A DNA stretch of 52,782 nt from Haloplanus sp. (GCF_028275055.1 NZ_JAQCNJ010000010.1:1-52782), one strand, 5' to 3'. Counted from the first letter of the stretch, positions 1-11,032 are shown. Numbers and translations are program-made. Notes: a model not told the origin generated them from the sequence alone.

Positions 1-2
1 CA

Positions 3-602
3 CACCTCTATCGGGGTGAGATCCACCGGATGACGCTGTGGCGCGAACGGTTGGACCGGACCACGAACTGGGCGGTGCTCCTGCTCGCGGCCATCCTGAC
101 GTGGGCGTTCACGAACGCCTCGAACCCACACTACGTCTTGCTCATCGGCAACCTCGCCGTTGGGCTCTTTTTGATCATCGAGGCGCGCCGGTATCGTGCG
201 TACGATATGTGGCGTTCGCGGGTGCGGACCCTCCAGCGGAACGTCTTCGCCATTGGACTCGATCCAACCCGGGAGCCGGCTGACGACTGGCGCCGCCGCC
301 TCGCGTCGGACTACCACCAGCCGGCGTTGAAAATCTCCACCGAGGAGGCGGTCGCCCACCGGTTGCGGCGTGTGTATCTGCCGCTGCTTGCCATCCTCAA
401 CGCCGCGTGGGTGCTGCGGGTGACGTCGTTTGGCCCGGCCCGGTGGCCGGCGAGCGCGGCAGTGGGGATGATTCCTGGACTCGTCGTCACGGGAGTGGTC
501 GCCATGATGTTCGCTGGAACGGTGTTTGTTACTGTACAGTCTCGGACGTGGCGGGCACACGATGAACTTCGGACGGAGGACCTCAGGCCTCCCTACGAAT
601 AA
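3..602 (+). CDS. DUF2270 family integral membrane protein (5' end outside window)
   Basis: The reading frame is open to the left edge of the window, and the residues before the first ATG (position 30) read LYRGEIHR, which fits the conserved N-terminal part of haloarchaeal DUF2270 proteins. The true start is therefore probably upstream of base 1 and the ATG at 30 is internal. Four hydrophobic segments are visible, counted from that ATG: about residues 13-27, 35-52, 111-130 and 142-168. A basic, Arg-rich loop (EARRYRAYDMWRSRVR) follows the second. The family is a predicted multi-pass membrane protein with no known biochemical function. The gene ends in TAA at 600-602 and converges on tRNA-Asp, which is on the other strand. 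The family call is from remembered sequence pattern. Confidence 0.8.
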   Translation, partial: HLYRGEIHRMTLWRERLDRTTNWAVLLLAAILTWAFTNASNPHYVLLIGNLAVGLFLIIEARRYRAYDMWRSRVRTLQRNVFAIGLDPTREPADDWRRRLASDYHQPALKISTEEAVAHRLRRVYLPLLAILNAAWVLRVTSFGPARWPASAAVGMIPGLVVTGVVAMMFAGTVFVTVQSRTWRAHDELRTEDLRPPYE

Positions 603-631
603 CGACTCAAAAAAAGCGCGAAGCGTCGATA

Positions 632-704
632 CGCCCGGAGCGGGATTTGAACCCGCGTCACGACCGTGACAGGGTCGTATGATGGGCCACTACACCATCC
701 GGGC
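632..704 (-). tRNA. tRNA-Asp (anticodon GTC)
   Basis: On the minus strand a full cloverleaf can be drawn. The acceptor stem GCCCGGA pairs with TCCGGGC, the anticodon arm has the loop CTGTCAC with anticodon GTC, and the T-arm carries GGTTCAAATCC. The discriminator base is G, as expected for Asp tRNA. The 3' CCA is not encoded. No intron is seen. Confidence 0.96.
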
Positions 705-730
705 TACCACACCTACATCAATCCGGGACT

Positions 731-740
731 GGAAAATAAG
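731..740 (-). promoter_or_regulatory. TATA box of tRNA-Asp
   Basis: CTTATTTTCC on the minus strand lies 27-36 bases upstream of the first base of tRNA-Asp, the usual distance for an archaeal TATA element. Confidence 0.5.
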
Positions 741-891
741 ACTTGCCATCTCGAGACGCCGTGGGGACCCGTGTCGTGGGGCGTGCCGAAACCGATTTGT
801 ACCGGCGGAGCCTGTGTCATATCGTAACGTGCCCGTTGGCGTCAACCCCGTCGGCGGGTCGGTTAGCGTCGCTTCACTCGTTCAGCAAGTG

Positions 892-897
892 TTAAAT
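892..897 (+). promoter_or_regulatory. Candidate TATA box of the RNA polymerase operon
   Basis: TTAAAT lies about 55-60 bases before the rpoH ATG, which would give a 5' leader of about 30 bases. The stretch from 743 to 951 holds no gene that I can see. Other AT-rich points nearby (for example around 921-935) could also serve, so the exact promoter is uncertain. Confidence 0.35.
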
Positions 898-951
898 GTC
901 TGTGTCTACAATAACGCCGTAGTATCTCGTGATAACTTCTCCACTCCACAC

Positions 952-1182
952 ATGGTAGACGTAAGCCAACACAAACTGGTCCCGGAGCATACGGTCCTCG
1001 ACGACCCGGACCGGGTCGATGAGGTCCTGTCAGAGTATAACGTCAGCAAGACCAATCTGCCGAAGATCACGGTGAGTGACCCGGCGCTCCCCGACAAAGC
1101 CGAACCGGGCGACGTGATAGAGATCACCCGAGACTCGCGAACGACGGACCGAGCAACCGTGTACCGACTGGTGGTCGAATGA
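952..1182 (+). CDS. rpoH: DNA-directed RNA polymerase subunit H (Rpo5)
   Basis: This 76-residue protein is the small archaeal subunit H, homologous to the C-terminal domain of eukaryotic Rpb5, which sits in the lower jaw of the polymerase near downstream DNA. The family hallmarks are visible: [10 protein letters not shown] near the N-terminus, [11 protein letters not shown] in the middle and [12 protein letters not shown] at the end. The start at 952 was chosen because the longer upstream reading frame runs through the tRNA-Asp gene. The stop overlaps the ATG of rpoB2 by four bases (ATGA), so the two are translationally coupled. It is the first gene of the rpoH-rpoB2-rpoB1-rpoA1-rpoA2-nusA operon. 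Confidence 0.97.
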   Translation: MVDVSQHKLVPEHTVLDDPDRVDEVLSEYNVSKTNLPKITVSDPALPDKAEPGDVIEITRDSRTTDRATVYRLVVE

Positions 1183-2738
1183 ACCGAGAAAGCCGACGCA
1201 CCATCTCGCGGGAGTACTTCTCGCAGGAACGACTGGCCGAGCACCACTTCCGATCGTTCAACGCCTTTCTGGATCGGGGGATGCAGGAAGTCGTCGACGA
1301 GAAAGAACGCATCGAGACGGATATCGGCGACAAGGAGGGCCAGGAACCGGTGTTCGTCGAACTCGGCGACGTGCGTGTCGAGACGCCGCGGGTCCGGGAG
1401 GCCGATGGGAGCGAGGAACTCCTCTACCCCCAGGAGGCCCGCCTGCGCAACATCACGTACGCCGCGCCGGTGTTCATGGAGATGGAGATCGTCCGCGGCG
1501 GCGAGGAGGAAGAGGAGGTCGCTGTCGACTCCACCGAGACAAAGGTCGGCCGGATGCCGATCATGGTCGGCTCCCGGAAATGTAACATCGAGGGGTTGAC
1601 CCGCGAGGAACTCATCGACATCGGCGAGGACCCCGTCGACCCCGGCGGCTACTTCATCGTCAACGGCTCCGAGCGGGTGCTGATGACGAGCGAGGACCTC
1701 GCGCCGAACAAGATCCTCGCGGAGTACGACACGAAGTACGGCGACGAGATCCAGGTCGCAAAGACGTTCAGCCAGCGCCGCGGCTACCGGGCCTTGGTGC
1801 TCTGTGAGCGCAACCGAGAGGGAATCCTCGAAGTCTCGTTCCCCTCGGTGTCTGGCAGCATCAACTTCGTAACGCTGGTGCGGGCGCTCGGTCTCGAATC
1901 CGACGAGGAGATCGTCCACCGCGTCAGCGACGACCCCGAAATCGTGAAGTTCATGCTGGAGAACCTGGAGATGGCCGAGGTCCAGAGCGAGGAGGAGGCC
2001 ATCGAGACGCTCGGCAAGCGCGTCGCCGGCGGACAGGGGAAAAACTACCAGCTCAAACGCGCGAACTACGTCATCGACCGCTACCTCCTGCCACACCTCC
2101 ACGAGGAGGGCATCGACGAGGAGGAGGTCCGGATCAACAAGGCGTACTACCTCTGCCGGATGGCCGAAGCGTGTTTCGAACTCGCCCTCGACCGCCGGGA
2201 GGCCGACGACAAGGACCACTACGCGAACAAGCGCCTGAAGGTCAGCGGCGACCTGATGCGTGACCTGTTCCGGACGGCGCTCAACAAACTGGCTCGTGAC
2301 GTGAAGTACCAACTCGAACGTGCGAACATGCGCAACCGACAGTTGACGGTCAACACGGTCGTGCGGTCGGACGTGCTGACCGAGCGGTTGGAACACCCCA
2401 TCGCGACGGGCAACTGGGTCGGCGGCCGGTCGGGTGTCTCCCAGTTGGTCGACCGGACGGACTACATGGGCGTGCTGTCGCACCTGCGACGCCTCCGCAG
2501 TCCGTTGTCCCGTTCTCAGCCCCACTTCGAGGCGCGGGACCTGCACGCGACCCAGTGGGGTCGGATCTGCCCCTCCGAGACGCCGGAGGGGCCGAACTGT
2601 GGTCTGGTGAAAAACTTCGCACAGGCGATGGAGCTCTCCCAGACCGTAGAGGACGAACAGGGGCTCAAGCGCGAACTGGCGTCGATGGGGGTCGAAGGCA
2701 TCCCCGGGATCGAAGGCGTCGACTCGATGGCGGATTAA
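1179..2738 (+). CDS. rpoB2: DNA-directed RNA polymerase subunit B'' (N-terminal half of B)
   Basis: This 519-residue protein is the N-terminal part of the archaeal RNA polymerase B subunit (protrusion, lobe and fork regions), which halophiles encode as a separate polypeptide. Visible landmarks are [15 protein letters not shown] and [14 protein letters not shown] in the protrusion, and [20 protein letters not shown] near the C-terminus, the fork region in which ETPEG and NCGL are nearly invariant. The chain ends soon after this, at the usual split point. It overlaps rpoH by four bases and is followed one base later by the ATG of rpoB1, so the halves are made together and assemble into the core enzyme. 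Confidence 0.98.
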   Translation: MNRESRRTISREYFSQERLAEHHFRSFNAFLDRGMQEVVDEKERIETDIGDKEGQEPVFVELGDVRVETPRVREADGSEELLYPQEARLRNITYAAPVFMEMEIVRGGEEEEEVAVDSTETKVGRMPIMVGSRKCNIEGLTREELIDIGEDPVDPGGYFIVNGSERVLMTSEDLAPNKILAEYDTKYGDEIQVAKTFSQRRGYRALVLCERNREGILEVSFPSVSGSINFVTLVRALGLESDEEIVHRVSDDPEIVKFMLENLEMAEVQSEEEAIETLGKRVAGGQGKNYQLKRANYVIDRYLLPHLHEEGIDEEEVRINKAYYLCRMAEACFELALDRREADDKDHYANKRLKVSGDLMRDLFRTALNKLARDVKYQLERANMRNRQLTVNTVVRSDVLTERLEHPIATGNWVGGRSGVSQLVDRTDYMGVLSHLRRLRSPLSRSQPHFEARDLHATQWGRICPSETPEGPNCGLVKNFAQAMELSQTVEDEQGLKRELASMGVEGIPGIEGVDSMAD

Positions 2739-2739
2739 C

Positions 2740-4566
2740 ATGGCTCAGGCACGCGAGGCGAAAGTATACGTCAACGGCAGTCTGGTCGGGACGCACCCCG
2801 ACCCCGAACAGCTCGCAGAACAGATCCGCGAGGCGCGCCGACGGGGCGACGTCAGCGACATGGTCAACGTCTCGGTCAAAGAACGCACCCGCGAGGTCAT
2901 CGTCAACGCGGACGCGGGTCGGGCCCGCCGGCCGTTGATCGTCGTCGAGGACGGCGAACCCCTTCTCACCGACGAGGAGATCGAGGCGGTCGAAGGCGGC
3001 GATCTCGAGTTCGAACAGCTCGTCGACCGCGGCTACATCGAGTTCATCGACGCCGAGGAGGAGGAGGACATCTACGTTGCCGTCGACGAGGAGGAGGTCA
3101 ACGAGCGCCACACACACCTCGAGATCGACCCACAGCTTATCTTCGGCATCGGTGCTGGGATGATCCCCTACCCGGAACACAACGCGTCGCCACGGATCAC
3201 GATGGGCGCGGGGATGATGAAGCAGTCGCTCGGCCTACCGGCGGCCAACTACCGGATCCGTCCGGACACGCGCCAGCATCTGATGCATTACCCACAGCTG
3301 GCGATGGTCAAAACCCAGACCACCGAGCAGATCGGCTTCGACGAGCGCCCGGCGGCCCAGAACTTCGTCGTCGCGGTCATGTCCTACGAGGGGTTCAACA
3401 TCGAGGACGCCCTCGTCATGAACAAGGGATCGGTCGACCGCGCGCTTGCACGCTCTCACTTCTTCCGGACCTACGAGGGCGAAGAGCGGCGCTATCCGGG
3501 CGGACAGGAGGACCGCTTCGAGATGCCGAGTCAGGACGTCCGCGGCGCCCGCGGCGAGGACGCCTACACGCACCTCGACGAGGACGGCCTCGTCAACCCC
3601 GAAACAAAGGTCGACGAGAACTCGGTCCTGCTCGGTAAGACCAGCCCGCCCCGGTTTCTCGAGGAGCCGGACGACATGGGCGGTCTCAGCCCGCAGAAAC
3701 GCCGCGAGACCAGCGTCACGATGCGATCCGGAGAGGACGGCGTCGTCGACACGGTCACGCTGATGGAAGGCGAGGACGGCTCGAAGCTCTCGAAGGTTTC
3801 GGTGCGGGACGAGCGCATCCCCGAACTCGGGGACAAGTTCGCCTCCCGACACGGTCAGAAAGGCGTCGTTGGCCACCTCGCACCACAGGAGGACATGCCG
3901 TTCACCCAGGAGGGGTTGGTTCCGGACCTCGTACTCAACCCGCACGCGCTCCCCTCGCGGATGACGGTCGGCCACGTCCTAGAGATGCTGGGCGGAAAGG
4001 TCGGCTCGTTGGAGGGGCGGCGCGTCGACGGCACCGCCTTCCAAGGCGAGGACGAGGACGACCTCCGCGACGCGCTCGTCGACCGCGGGTTCGACTCTTC
4101 GGGCAAGGAGGTCATGTACTCAGGGGTGACCGGCGAGAAGATCGAGGCCGAAATCTTCGTCGGCACCATCTTCTATCACAAGCTGTACCACATGGTGAGC
4201 AACAAACTGCACGCCCGTTCGCGCGGGCCGGTGCAGGTGCTCACGCGTCAGCCCACGGAGGGTCGAGCCCGCGAGGGTGGCCTCCGTGTCGGCGAGATGG
4301 AACGCGAGGTGCTGATCGGTCACGGGGCGGCGATGGCGCTCAAAGAACGCCTGCTCGACTCCTCGGACCGAGAGAACGTCTACATTAGCGCCGAGACGGG
4401 TATGGTCGCGGTCGAAGACGTCGACCAGCGGCGGGTGTACGACCCGGTGTCCGGCGACGAAGACGATATCCACGAACTCGAGGTGAGCTACGCGTTCAAG
4501 CTCCTTCTCGATGAGATGACCGCGTTGGGCATCCGCCCACGGTTGGAACTCGAGGACGCAGTCTAA
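2740..4566 (+). CDS. rpoB1: DNA-directed RNA polymerase subunit B' (C-terminal half of B)
   Basis: This 608-residue protein carries the hybrid-binding, wall and anchor regions of archaeal subunit B. GKTSP and the catalytic-centre segment [14 protein letters not shown], with its conserved Lys and RHGQKG, are present, as is the C-terminal [18 protein letters not shown] block. In many archaeal and eukaryotic homologues a zinc site of four cysteines lies near the C-terminus. Here the aligned segment reads [12 protein letters not shown] then [11 protein letters not shown] and contains no cysteine, so that zinc site appears to be absent. It is followed by rpoA1 after two bases. Confidence 0.98.
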   Translation: MAQAREAKVYVNGSLVGTHPDPEQLAEQIREARRRGDVSDMVNVSVKERTREVIVNADAGRARRPLIVVEDGEPLLTDEEIEAVEGGDLEFEQLVDRGYIEFIDAEEEEDIYVAVDEEEVNERHTHLEIDPQLIFGIGAGMIPYPEHNASPRITMGAGMMKQSLGLPAANYRIRPDTRQHLMHYPQLAMVKTQTTEQIGFDERPAAQNFVVAVMSYEGFNIEDALVMNKGSVDRALARSHFFRTYEGEERRYPGGQEDRFEMPSQDVRGARGEDAYTHLDEDGLVNPETKVDENSVLLGKTSPPRFLEEPDDMGGLSPQKRRETSVTMRSGEDGVVDTVTLMEGEDGSKLSKVSVRDERIPELGDKFASRHGQKGVVGHLAPQEDMPFTQEGLVPDLVLNPHALPSRMTVGHVLEMLGGKVGSLEGRRVDGTAFQGEDEDDLRDALVDRGFDSSGKEVMYSGVTGEKIEAEIFVGTIFYHKLYHMVSNKLHARSRGPVQVLTRQPTEGRAREGGLRVGEMEREVLIGHGAAMALKERLLDSSDRENVYISAETGMVAVEDVDQRRVYDPVSGDEDDIHELEVSYAFKLLLDEMTALGIRPRLELEDAV

Positions 4567-4568
4567 CA

Positions 4569-7508
4569 ATGTCAATGCAAACACCGAAAGAGATCGGCGG
4601 GATTCAGTTCGGGCTGATGGACCCCGAGACGTACCGCGATATGTCCGCGACAAAGGTGATCACCGCGGACACCTACGACGACGACGGCTACCCCATCGAC
4701 ATGGGGTTGATGGACCCCCGGCTGGGCGTTATCGATCCCGGACTGGAGTGTCGGACCTGCGGGCAACACTCCGGGTCGTGCAACGGCCACTTCGGCCATA
4801 TCGAACTCGCGGCCCCGGTCATCCACGTCGGCTTCACGAAGCTCATCCGGCGGCTTCTCCGCTCGACCTGCCGGGAGTGTGGGCGACTGGCCCTCACCGA
4901 GGAGGAGCGCGACGAGTACCGCGACAACCTGGTTCGCGCCGAGGAACTCGGCAACGACCCAAACGACGTGTTGAAGTCGGCGGTTCGGCAGGCGCGCAAG
5001 CAGAGCTACTGTCCGCACCCGGATTGTGGCGGCGTGATGCACGAGATCAAACACGAGAAGCCGACCACCTACTACGAGGTTCAGGACGTTCTCGCGGGGG
5101 ACTACTCCGAGCGTATCGCCGAGGCGATGCAACCCGACCCCGACGACGAGGACGACGAGGGGACCGGTCCCGCGGAACTCGCCGAGGAGGTCGGCGTCAA
5201 CGTGGGCCGGATCCAAGAGATCATGTCGGGCGAGTTCCGCCCGAAAAGCGAGACACGAAAAAAGTTGGAGAAGGTTCTCGGCGTGGATCTGACCGAGGAG
5301 GACATGAACAAGCTGATGCCCTCCGACATCCGCGACTGGTTCGAGGACATCCCCGACGAGGACATCGAGGTCATCGGCGTCGACCCCGAGCGCTCCCGGC
5401 CGGAGTGGATGATCCTGACCGTTCTGCCGGTGCCGCCGGTGACGGCCCGGCCCTCGATCACGCTGGACAACGGCCAGCGCTCCGAGGACGACCTCACGCA
5501 CAAACTGGTCGACATCATCCGCATCAACCAGCGGTTCATGGAGAACCGCGAGGCGGGCGCCCCCCAACTGATCATCGAGGACCTCTGGGAACTGCTCCAG
5601 TACCACGTCACCACCTTCATCGACAACGAGATTTCGGGGACGCCCCCGGCCCGACACCGTTCGGGCCGGCCGTTGAAGACCCTCAGCCAGCGGCTGAAAG
5701 GCAAGGAGGGTCGCTTCCGTGGGTCGTTGTCCGGCAAGCGTGTCAACTTCTCCGCTCGGACCGTCATCAGTCCGGACCCTACCCTCAGCCTCAACGAGGT
5801 CGGTGTTCCGGACCGGGTCGCAAAGGAGATGACACAGACCCTGAACGTCACGGAGCGCAACGTCGACGAGGCGAGACAGTACGTCGCCAACGGGCCGGAG
5901 GCCCACCCGGGCGCGAACTACGTTCGCCGCCCCGACGGCCGCCGACTGAAGGTGACCGAGAAGAACTGCGAGGAACTGGCGACGAAAGTCGAGGAGGGGT
6001 GGGAGGTCAACCGCCACCTCGTCGACGGTGACATCGTCGTGTTCAACCGCCAGCCCTCGCTCCACCGGATGTCGATCATGGCTCACGAGGTGGTCGTGAT
6101 GCCGTACAAGACGTTCCGGCTGAACACCACCGTCTGCCCGCCGTACAACGCCGACTTCGACGGCGACGAGATGAACATGCACGCCCTCCAGAACGAGGAG
6201 GCCCGCGCCGAGGCACGCGTTCTGATGCGCGTTCAAGAACAGATGCTCAGCCCGCGATTCGGCGAGAACATCATCGGGGCGATTCAAGACCACATCAGCG
6301 GAACGTACCTGCTGACCCACGAGAACCCCCACTTCTCGGAGACGCAGGCGCTTGACCTGTTGCGCGCGACGAGCGTCGACGAACTCCCTGCCGCCGACGG
6401 CGAGGAGAACGGCGGCCCGTACTGGACCGGCCGGACGGTGTTCTCCGAACTCCTTCCGGACGACCTCAATCTCGAGTTCACGAGTTCGGCCGGCGATACG
6501 GTCGAAATCGTCGACGGCCAACTCGTCACCGGCACCATCGACGAGGACGCCGTCGGGGCCTTCGGCGGCGAAATCGTCGACACGCTCACCAAGGTGTACT
6601 CCGAGACGCGTGCCCGCGTGTTCGTCAACGAGGTTGCGGCGCTCGCGATGCGGGCGATCATGCACTTTGGCTTCTCGCTCGGCATCGACGACGAGTCCAT
6701 TCCCCAAGCGGCAGACGAGATGGTCGACGAGGCAATCGGCAACGCATACGAGCGCATCGAGGAACTCATCGACACCTACGAGACGGGCGAACTCGAGTCG
6801 CTGCCGGGGCGGACCGTCGACGAGACCCTCGAGATGAAGATCATGCAGACGCTGGGCAAGGCCCGCGACAGCGCGGGCGAAATCGCCGAGGATCATTTCC
6901 AGGAGGACAATCCGGCGGTGATCATGGCCCGGTCGGGTGCTCGTGGATCGATGCTCAACCTGACACAGATGGCCGGCTGTGTCGGTCAGCAGGCGGTTCG
7001 GGGCGAGCGGATCAACCGCGGGTACGAGGACCGCACCCTCAGCCACTACGAACCGAACGACCTCTCGGCGGAGGCCCACGGCTTCGTGGAGAACTCCTAC
7101 CGCGGTGGGCTCACCCCGCGGGAGTTCTTTTTCCACGCGATGGGCGGCCGCGAGGGACTCGTCGACACGGCGGTCCGGACGTCGAAGTCCGGCTACCTCC
7201 AGCGCCGGCTGATCAACGCGCTGTCGGAACTCGAGGCGCAGTACGACGGCACCGTTCGCGACACCTCCGACACCATTGTCCAGTTCGAGTACGGCGAGGA
7301 CGGCACCAGCCCGGTGAAGGTATCCTCGAACGACGACAACCCCATCGATGTCGAGGGGATCGCGGACCGCGTTCTCGACGCCGAGTTCGGCTCCGAGGAG
7401 GAGAAAGAACGCTTCCTCGGCAGTCGCGAACCCCCGACGAACCTCTCGGAGTACGCCGGTCCCGGCCTGAACAAGGCCCAGGGCATGGAGGTGGAGTCGG
7501 ATGACTGA
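4569..7508 (+). CDS. rpoA1: DNA-directed RNA polymerase subunit A' (Rpo1N)
   Basis: This 979-residue protein is the N-terminal part of the largest subunit, including the clamp, active centre and bridge-helix regions. The clamp-head zinc site is visible as CRTCG, then CNGHFGH, and a second Cys cluster is CRECG with CPHPDCGG. The catalytic magnesium loop [10 protein letters not shown] is intact. About residues 197-250 (5158-5320) contain a segment that reads like an XRE-type helix-turn-helix ([20 protein letters not shown], then a second helix and LGVDL). It seems to be an insertion relative to non-halophile homologues and would explain the length. The 3' end overlaps rpoA2 by eight bases. Confidence 0.98.
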   Translation: MSMQTPKEIGGIQFGLMDPETYRDMSATKVITADTYDDDGYPIDMGLMDPRLGVIDPGLECRTCGQHSGSCNGHFGHIELAAPVIHVGFTKLIRRLLRSTCRECGRLALTEEERDEYRDNLVRAEELGNDPNDVLKSAVRQARKQSYCPHPDCGGVMHEIKHEKPTTYYEVQDVLAGDYSERIAEAMQPDPDDEDDEGTGPAELAEEVGVNVGRIQEIMSGEFRPKSETRKKLEKVLGVDLTEEDMNKLMPSDIRDWFEDIPDEDIEVIGVDPERSRPEWMILTVLPVPPVTARPSITLDNGQRSEDDLTHKLVDIIRINQRFMENREAGAPQLIIEDLWELLQYHVTTFIDNEISGTPPARHRSGRPLKTLSQRLKGKEGRFRGSLSGKRVNFSARTVISPDPTLSLNEVGVPDRVAKEMTQTLNVTERNVDEARQYVANGPEAHPGANYVRRPDGRRLKVTEKNCEELATKVEEGWEVNRHLVDGDIVVFNRQPSLHRMSIMAHEVVVMPYKTFRLNTTVCPPYNADFDGDEMNMHALQNEEARAEARVLMRVQEQMLSPRFGENIIGAIQDHISGTYLLTHENPHFSETQALDLLRATSVDELPAADGEENGGPYWTGRTVFSELLPDDLNLEFTSSAGDTVEIVDGQLVTGTIDEDAVGAFGGEIVDTLTKVYSETRARVFVNEVAALAMRAIMHFGFSLGIDDESIPQAADEMVDEAIGNAYERIEELIDTYETGELESLPGRTVDETLEMKIMQTLGKARDSAGEIAEDHFQEDNPAVIMARSGARGSMLNLTQMAGCVGQQAVRGERINRGYEDRTLSHYEPNDLSAEAHGFVENSYRGGLTPREFFFHAMGGREGLVDTAVRTSKSGYLQRRLINALSELEAQYDGTVRDTSDTIVQFEYGEDGTSPVKVSSNDDNPIDVEGIADRVLDAEFGSEEEKERFLGSREPPTNLSEYAGPGLNKAQGMEVESDD

Positions 7509-8727
7509 GACCGACGCGTACGAACACGTCACCGACGACATCGAGGCGGTCGTCGAGGACACCGAACTCCCGCGGCGGCTGAAAGACCGCGTCTACGAGG
7601 TGGTCGAGGAACGGGGGCCGATCTCGACCGAACGCGCCGACGAGATCGCGCGCGCGACCGAGTCGAAGTATATCGACACGCGGGTCGATCCGCTCGATCC
7701 CGTCGGGACGGTGTCGGCCCAGTCCATCGGCGAACCGGGGACCCAGATGACGATGAACACGTTCCACTACGCGGGCGTCGCCGAGATCGACGTGACACAG
7801 GGCCTTCCGCGCCTCATCGAACTGGTGGACGCCCGAAAGACGCCGGACACGCCGATGATGACTGTGTATCTCGACGAGGAGTACGCGAGCGACCGCGACC
7901 GCGCCCACGAGGTGGTGTGGTCGATCGAGTCGACAAAGATCCTCTCGCTTGGCGACGTGTCGACGAACGTCGCGGATATGCTGGTCCAGATCGACCTGAA
8001 CGACGAGACGCTGTTGGAGCGGTGGCCGACCGTCGGCGATGTCGACGAGATTGCGGCGGCGATCGCGGAGACCATCGAGGACGCGCTTGGCGTTTCGACC
8101 CACCGCGAGGGAACGCTCATCGAGTTCGGTCCCTCCGAGCCGAGTTATCGCCAACTGCTCCAACTGGTCGAGGAACTCCGCGACGTGGTGTTCAAAGGGA
8201 TCGAGGAGGTCTCGCGTGTCGTTATCCGCAAGGAGAGTCTCGACGACGGCGAGGAGTTCGTTCTCTACACCGAGGGGTCGGCCTTCGGCGATGTGATCGA
8301 AATCGAGGGCGTCGACGCCTCCCGCACCACCTGTAACAACATCCACGAGATCTACCGCAATCTCGGCGTCGAGGCGGCCCGCGAGGCCATCATCAACGAG
8401 ACGATGGACACCCTCGAAGAACAGGGTCTCGACGACGTGAACGTCCGTCACCTGATGCTGGTCGCGGACATCATGACCAACCGTGGCACGATCGAATCGA
8501 TCGGTCGCCACGGCATCTCGGGGTCGAAGGAGTCGGTGCTCGCCCGCGCCGCGTTCGAGGTGACGGTCAATCACCTGCTGGACGCGGCGATCCACGGCGA
8601 GCGTGACAAGCTCGACGGTGTGATCGAGAACGTCATCGTCGGCAAGCCCGTCGCCATCGGCACCGGGGACGTGGACCTCCGGATGGGGTCGTTCAGCCCT
8701 GACATGGGCCAACCCTCGGACGACTAG
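7501..8727 (+). CDS. rpoA2: DNA-directed RNA polymerase subunit A'' (Rpo1C)
   Basis: This 408-residue protein is the C-terminal part of the largest subunit, containing the trigger loop, jaw and cleft. The trigger-loop region is plain: [20 protein letters not shown], followed by [20 protein letters not shown]. The C-terminal block [18 protein letters not shown], then SVLARAAFE, is also conserved. An acidic, poorly conserved N-terminus precedes it. The start at 7501 overlaps the end of rpoA1, so translation is coupled, and nusA follows after three bases. Confidence 0.98.
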   Translation: MTETDAYEHVTDDIEAVVEDTELPRRLKDRVYEVVEERGPISTERADEIARATESKYIDTRVDPLDPVGTVSAQSIGEPGTQMTMNTFHYAGVAEIDVTQGLPRLIELVDARKTPDTPMMTVYLDEEYASDRDRAHEVVWSIESTKILSLGDVSTNVADMLVQIDLNDETLLERWPTVGDVDEIAAAIAETIEDALGVSTHREGTLIEFGPSEPSYRQLLQLVEELRDVVFKGIEEVSRVVIRKESLDDGEEFVLYTEGSAFGDVIEIEGVDASRTTCNNIHEIYRNLGVEAAREAIINETMDTLEEQGLDDVNVRHLMLVADIMTNRGTIESIGRHGISGSKESVLARAAFEVTVNHLLDAAIHGERDKLDGVIENVIVGKPVAIGTGDVDLRMGSFSPDMGQPSDD

Positions 8728-8730
8728 CCG

Positions 8731-9162
8731 ATGCGAATCACCCTGTCGGACCGTGACCGTCGATTCATCGCCTGCTTCGAGGACGAGACGGGAGCGACCG
8801 CCCGCGACTGTCTGGTTTTCGAGGAGGAGGGGGGCGACCGCGTCGTCTTTCTCGTCGCGGCCGGTGAGATGGGGCAGGCGGTCGGTCCGAACGGCCGACG
8901 GGTCGAGGCCGTCGAAGAAACGCTCGGCCGGTCGGTCGAACTCGTCGAGAACGCCGACCGGCCGGAGGCGTTCGTCGCGAACACGCTCGCACCGGCGGCG
9001 GTCAAACACGTCACGATCAGCGAACAGGGTGACCGGATCGCTTACGCGGAGGTTCCCGAACAGGATCGCGGGGCGGCAATCGGCCGTGACGGCCGCAACA
9101 TCGAGACGGCGCGTCGTCTTGCCGCCCGCCACCACGACATCGACGACGTGCAGTTGGCCTGA
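8731..9162 (+). CDS. nusA: NusA-like KH-domain transcription factor
   Basis: This 143-residue archaeal NusA homologue consists of two KH RNA-binding domains and lacks the N-terminal and S1 domains of bacterial NusA. The GxxG loops of the two KH folds are visible as GPNG near residue 52 and GRDG near residue 114. It is thought to take part in elongation or termination together with the polymerase encoded just upstream. It is the last gene of the polymerase operon. Its TGA is immediately followed by the stop codon of a convergent gene. In related genomes nusA is commonly followed directly by rps12; here another gene intervenes. Confidence 0.95.
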   Translation: MRITLSDRDRRFIACFEDETGATARDCLVFEEEGGDRVVFLVAAGEMGQAVGPNGRRVEAVEETLGRSVELVENADRPEAFVANTLAPAAVKHVTISEQGDRIAYAEVPEQDRGAAIGRDGRNIETARRLAARHHDIDDVQLA

Positions 9163-10374
9163 TCACCCGTCGTTGAGCGCGTACACGTCGCCGGCCTGCG
9201 TCGAGAGGAGGACGGTCCCACCGACGGCGACCGGCGACCCGGTTACCCCACCCAGAGCCACGTCCCCGTAGTTCCGGTCGCGGGTTTCGACCCGCCAGCG
9301 CTCGACCCCGTCCTCACCGGAGAGCGCGATCAACTCCCGACCCACACCGACGAGAGCCGTTCCGTCGATCACCGTGGGCGGGGTCAGGGTCGTGATGCGG
9401 TCGACGTTTGGCCCCCACCGTCGTTCACCGCCGGAGCGTGATAGTGCCGTCACGCCGTCATCGTGTGCGACGACGACGGTATCGCCGTCGACCCCGACGG
9501 AGTGTTACACGCGGCCGTCGACGGCCGTCTGCCACCGGATCTCACCCGTCGGGGCGTCGAGCGCCCGGACACTCCCCGACTCGTCGGCGACGAGGACCGT
9601 CTCGTCCGCGACGGTCGGGGCGGCCACGGCCCGGTCGTCGAGTGACCGTTCCCACACCGTCTCGCCGGTGTCTGCGGCGAGAGCGACCGCCGATCCGGCC
9701 TCGCCGGTGGTGTAGACGACCACGTTGAGGTCGTCGACGACGGCCGGCGTTGCGGCGTACTCCCCGAGGTCGCGTCGCAACCTGACGGTTCCGCCGTTCT
9801 CAACCGCGGCAATCTCGCCGTTCTCGTAGCCGCCGCCGACGAAGATGGCGTCGTCGGTCGGTGTCGGAGCCGCGCCGATGTCGTTGTCGGTCAGGGCGCG
9901 CCACCGCACCGTACCGTCCGCGGGGTCGACGGCGGCAAGCCCACGCGGGACCGACTCCCCGCCGTTCCAGACGGTCGCGTAGACGACGCCACCGTGGACT
10001 GCCGGCGCGGATTCGGAGGCGTGGCCAACGTCGGCCGTCCACGCCACCGCGCCGTTATCGAGGGCGAGGTTCACCGGGGTACCGTCGAAGGCGAGGTAAA
10101 CATCGGTTCCGTCGACGACGGGCTGGGAGCCGTCGCGGTGGGCGGGTGTGCGTCGCCACGCAACCGACGGCGACGAGGGCACCGGGTCGTCGAGACGGCC
10201 GGCGTTGCCGGCGTTGACCTGGTACTGTGGGATCGATCCCGTATCGCCGACGGCCCGTTCGGTGACGGGGGTGATGGCGTCGTCGTCACCACCGCCGTTG
10301 CCGGTCAGACACCCCGACAGAGCGGCGGTCGCTGTGCTTCCGAGGAGGGTGAGGGCGACGCGGCGGGAGTGCAT
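9163..10374 (-). pseudogene. PQQ-like beta-propeller lipoprotein, interrupted by an in-frame stop codon
   Basis: The 5' part starts best at 10374 (MHSRRVALTLLG) with a twin-arginine signal and the lipobox LSGC, so the product would be exported by Tat and lipid-anchored. The body has repeats of the PQQ/BamB-type propeller, with phrases such as VDPADGTVRWRA, ALAADTGETVWER and ALDAPTGEIRWQT. At 9505-9507 a TAA on the minus strand ends the frame after TAVDGRV. The same frame then continues as HSVGVDGDTVVVAHDDG and further repeats to 9163, ending in STQAGDVYALNDG. The full frame would encode about 403 residues, and one base change (TAC or TAT to TAA) explains the break. Either this is a recent pseudogene, an error in the sequence, or a truncated propeller is made. 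It lies in opposite orientation between nusA and rps12. Confidence 0.8.
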
Positions 10375-10571
10375 ACTCCGGCGTCGCTCGGACACCGTCA
10401 TAAACCGTTCCGGGTCGGCTCGCCGACACCTCGCTTACGGGTTCTCGGCGCTTCTTCGGGGCTCAACGCCGTTTTCCGGGACGTACCACACGGACGAAGA
10501 TCCTCTCAGAGCGGAGTAACGGCGGCCCTAACGTGTTTTGAGCCGGTTTCGGTGCGCCCGAAAAGGGAGGC

Positions 10572-10578
10572 TTAAGTA
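10572..10578 (+). promoter_or_regulatory. TATA box of rps12
   Basis: TTAAGTA, preceded by a purine-rich BRE-like stretch (AAAAGGGAGG), lies 26-32 bases before the rps12 ATG. This predicts a leaderless or nearly leaderless mRNA and gives the ribosomal genes their own promoter, separate from the polymerase operon. Confidence 0.65.
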
Positions 10579-10603
10579 GCTCCACCGGGAATCTGGTGCC
10601 ACT

Positions 10604-11032
10604 ATGGCGAACGGCAAATATGCGGCCCGCAAACTCAAGAAGGACCGCCAGACGCGGCGGTGGTCCGACTCGGAGTACGCGCGACGCGAGCGCGGCCTCC
10701 GGAAGAAGTCGGACCCACTCGAGGGTGCGCCACAGGCGCGGGGCATCGTTCTCGAGAAGGTCGGCATCGAGGCGAAACAGCCCAACTCCGCGATCCGGAA
10801 GTGTGTCCGGGTCCAACTCATCAAGAACGGCAAACAGGTGACGGCGTTCTGTCCCGGCGACGGCGCTATTTCCTTTATCGACGAACACGACGAGGTCACC
10901 ATCGCCGGCATCGGCGGCGCGAAGGGTCGTGCGATGGGCGACCTCTCCGGCGTAAACTACAAAGTCGAGAAGGTGAACGGTGTCTCGCTCATCGAACTCG
11001 TCCGCGGTAACGCGGAGAAACCGGTTCGATAA
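10604..11032 (+). CDS. rps12: Small ribosomal subunit protein uS12
   Basis: This 142-residue protein is archaeal S12, part of the decoding centre of the 30S subunit. The conserved segment [14 protein letters not shown] and the loop around [14 protein letters not shown] are present. Length and sequence are normal for the archaeal family. The TAA stop overlaps the ATG of rps7 by one base (TAATG), so the two genes form a coupled pair driven by the TATA box at 10572-10578. Confidence 0.97.
   Translation: MANGKYAARKLKKDRQTRRWSDSEYARRERGLRKKSDPLEGAPQARGIVLEKVGIEAKQPNSAIRKCVRVQLIKNGKQVTAFCPGDGAISFIDEHDEVTIAGIGGAKGRAMGDLSGVNYKVEKVNGVSLIELVRGNAEKPVR

Noticed and set aside
906-2741. A 611-codon minus-strand frame opposite rpoH-rpoB2
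   Set aside because: Same reason: shadow of rpoH and rpoB2.
4572-7562. A 996-codon open frame on the minus strand, opposite rpoA1
   Set aside because: It is the mirror of a certain gene. In GC-rich DNA with strong third-position bias the antisense frame often stays open, and the translation has no domain.
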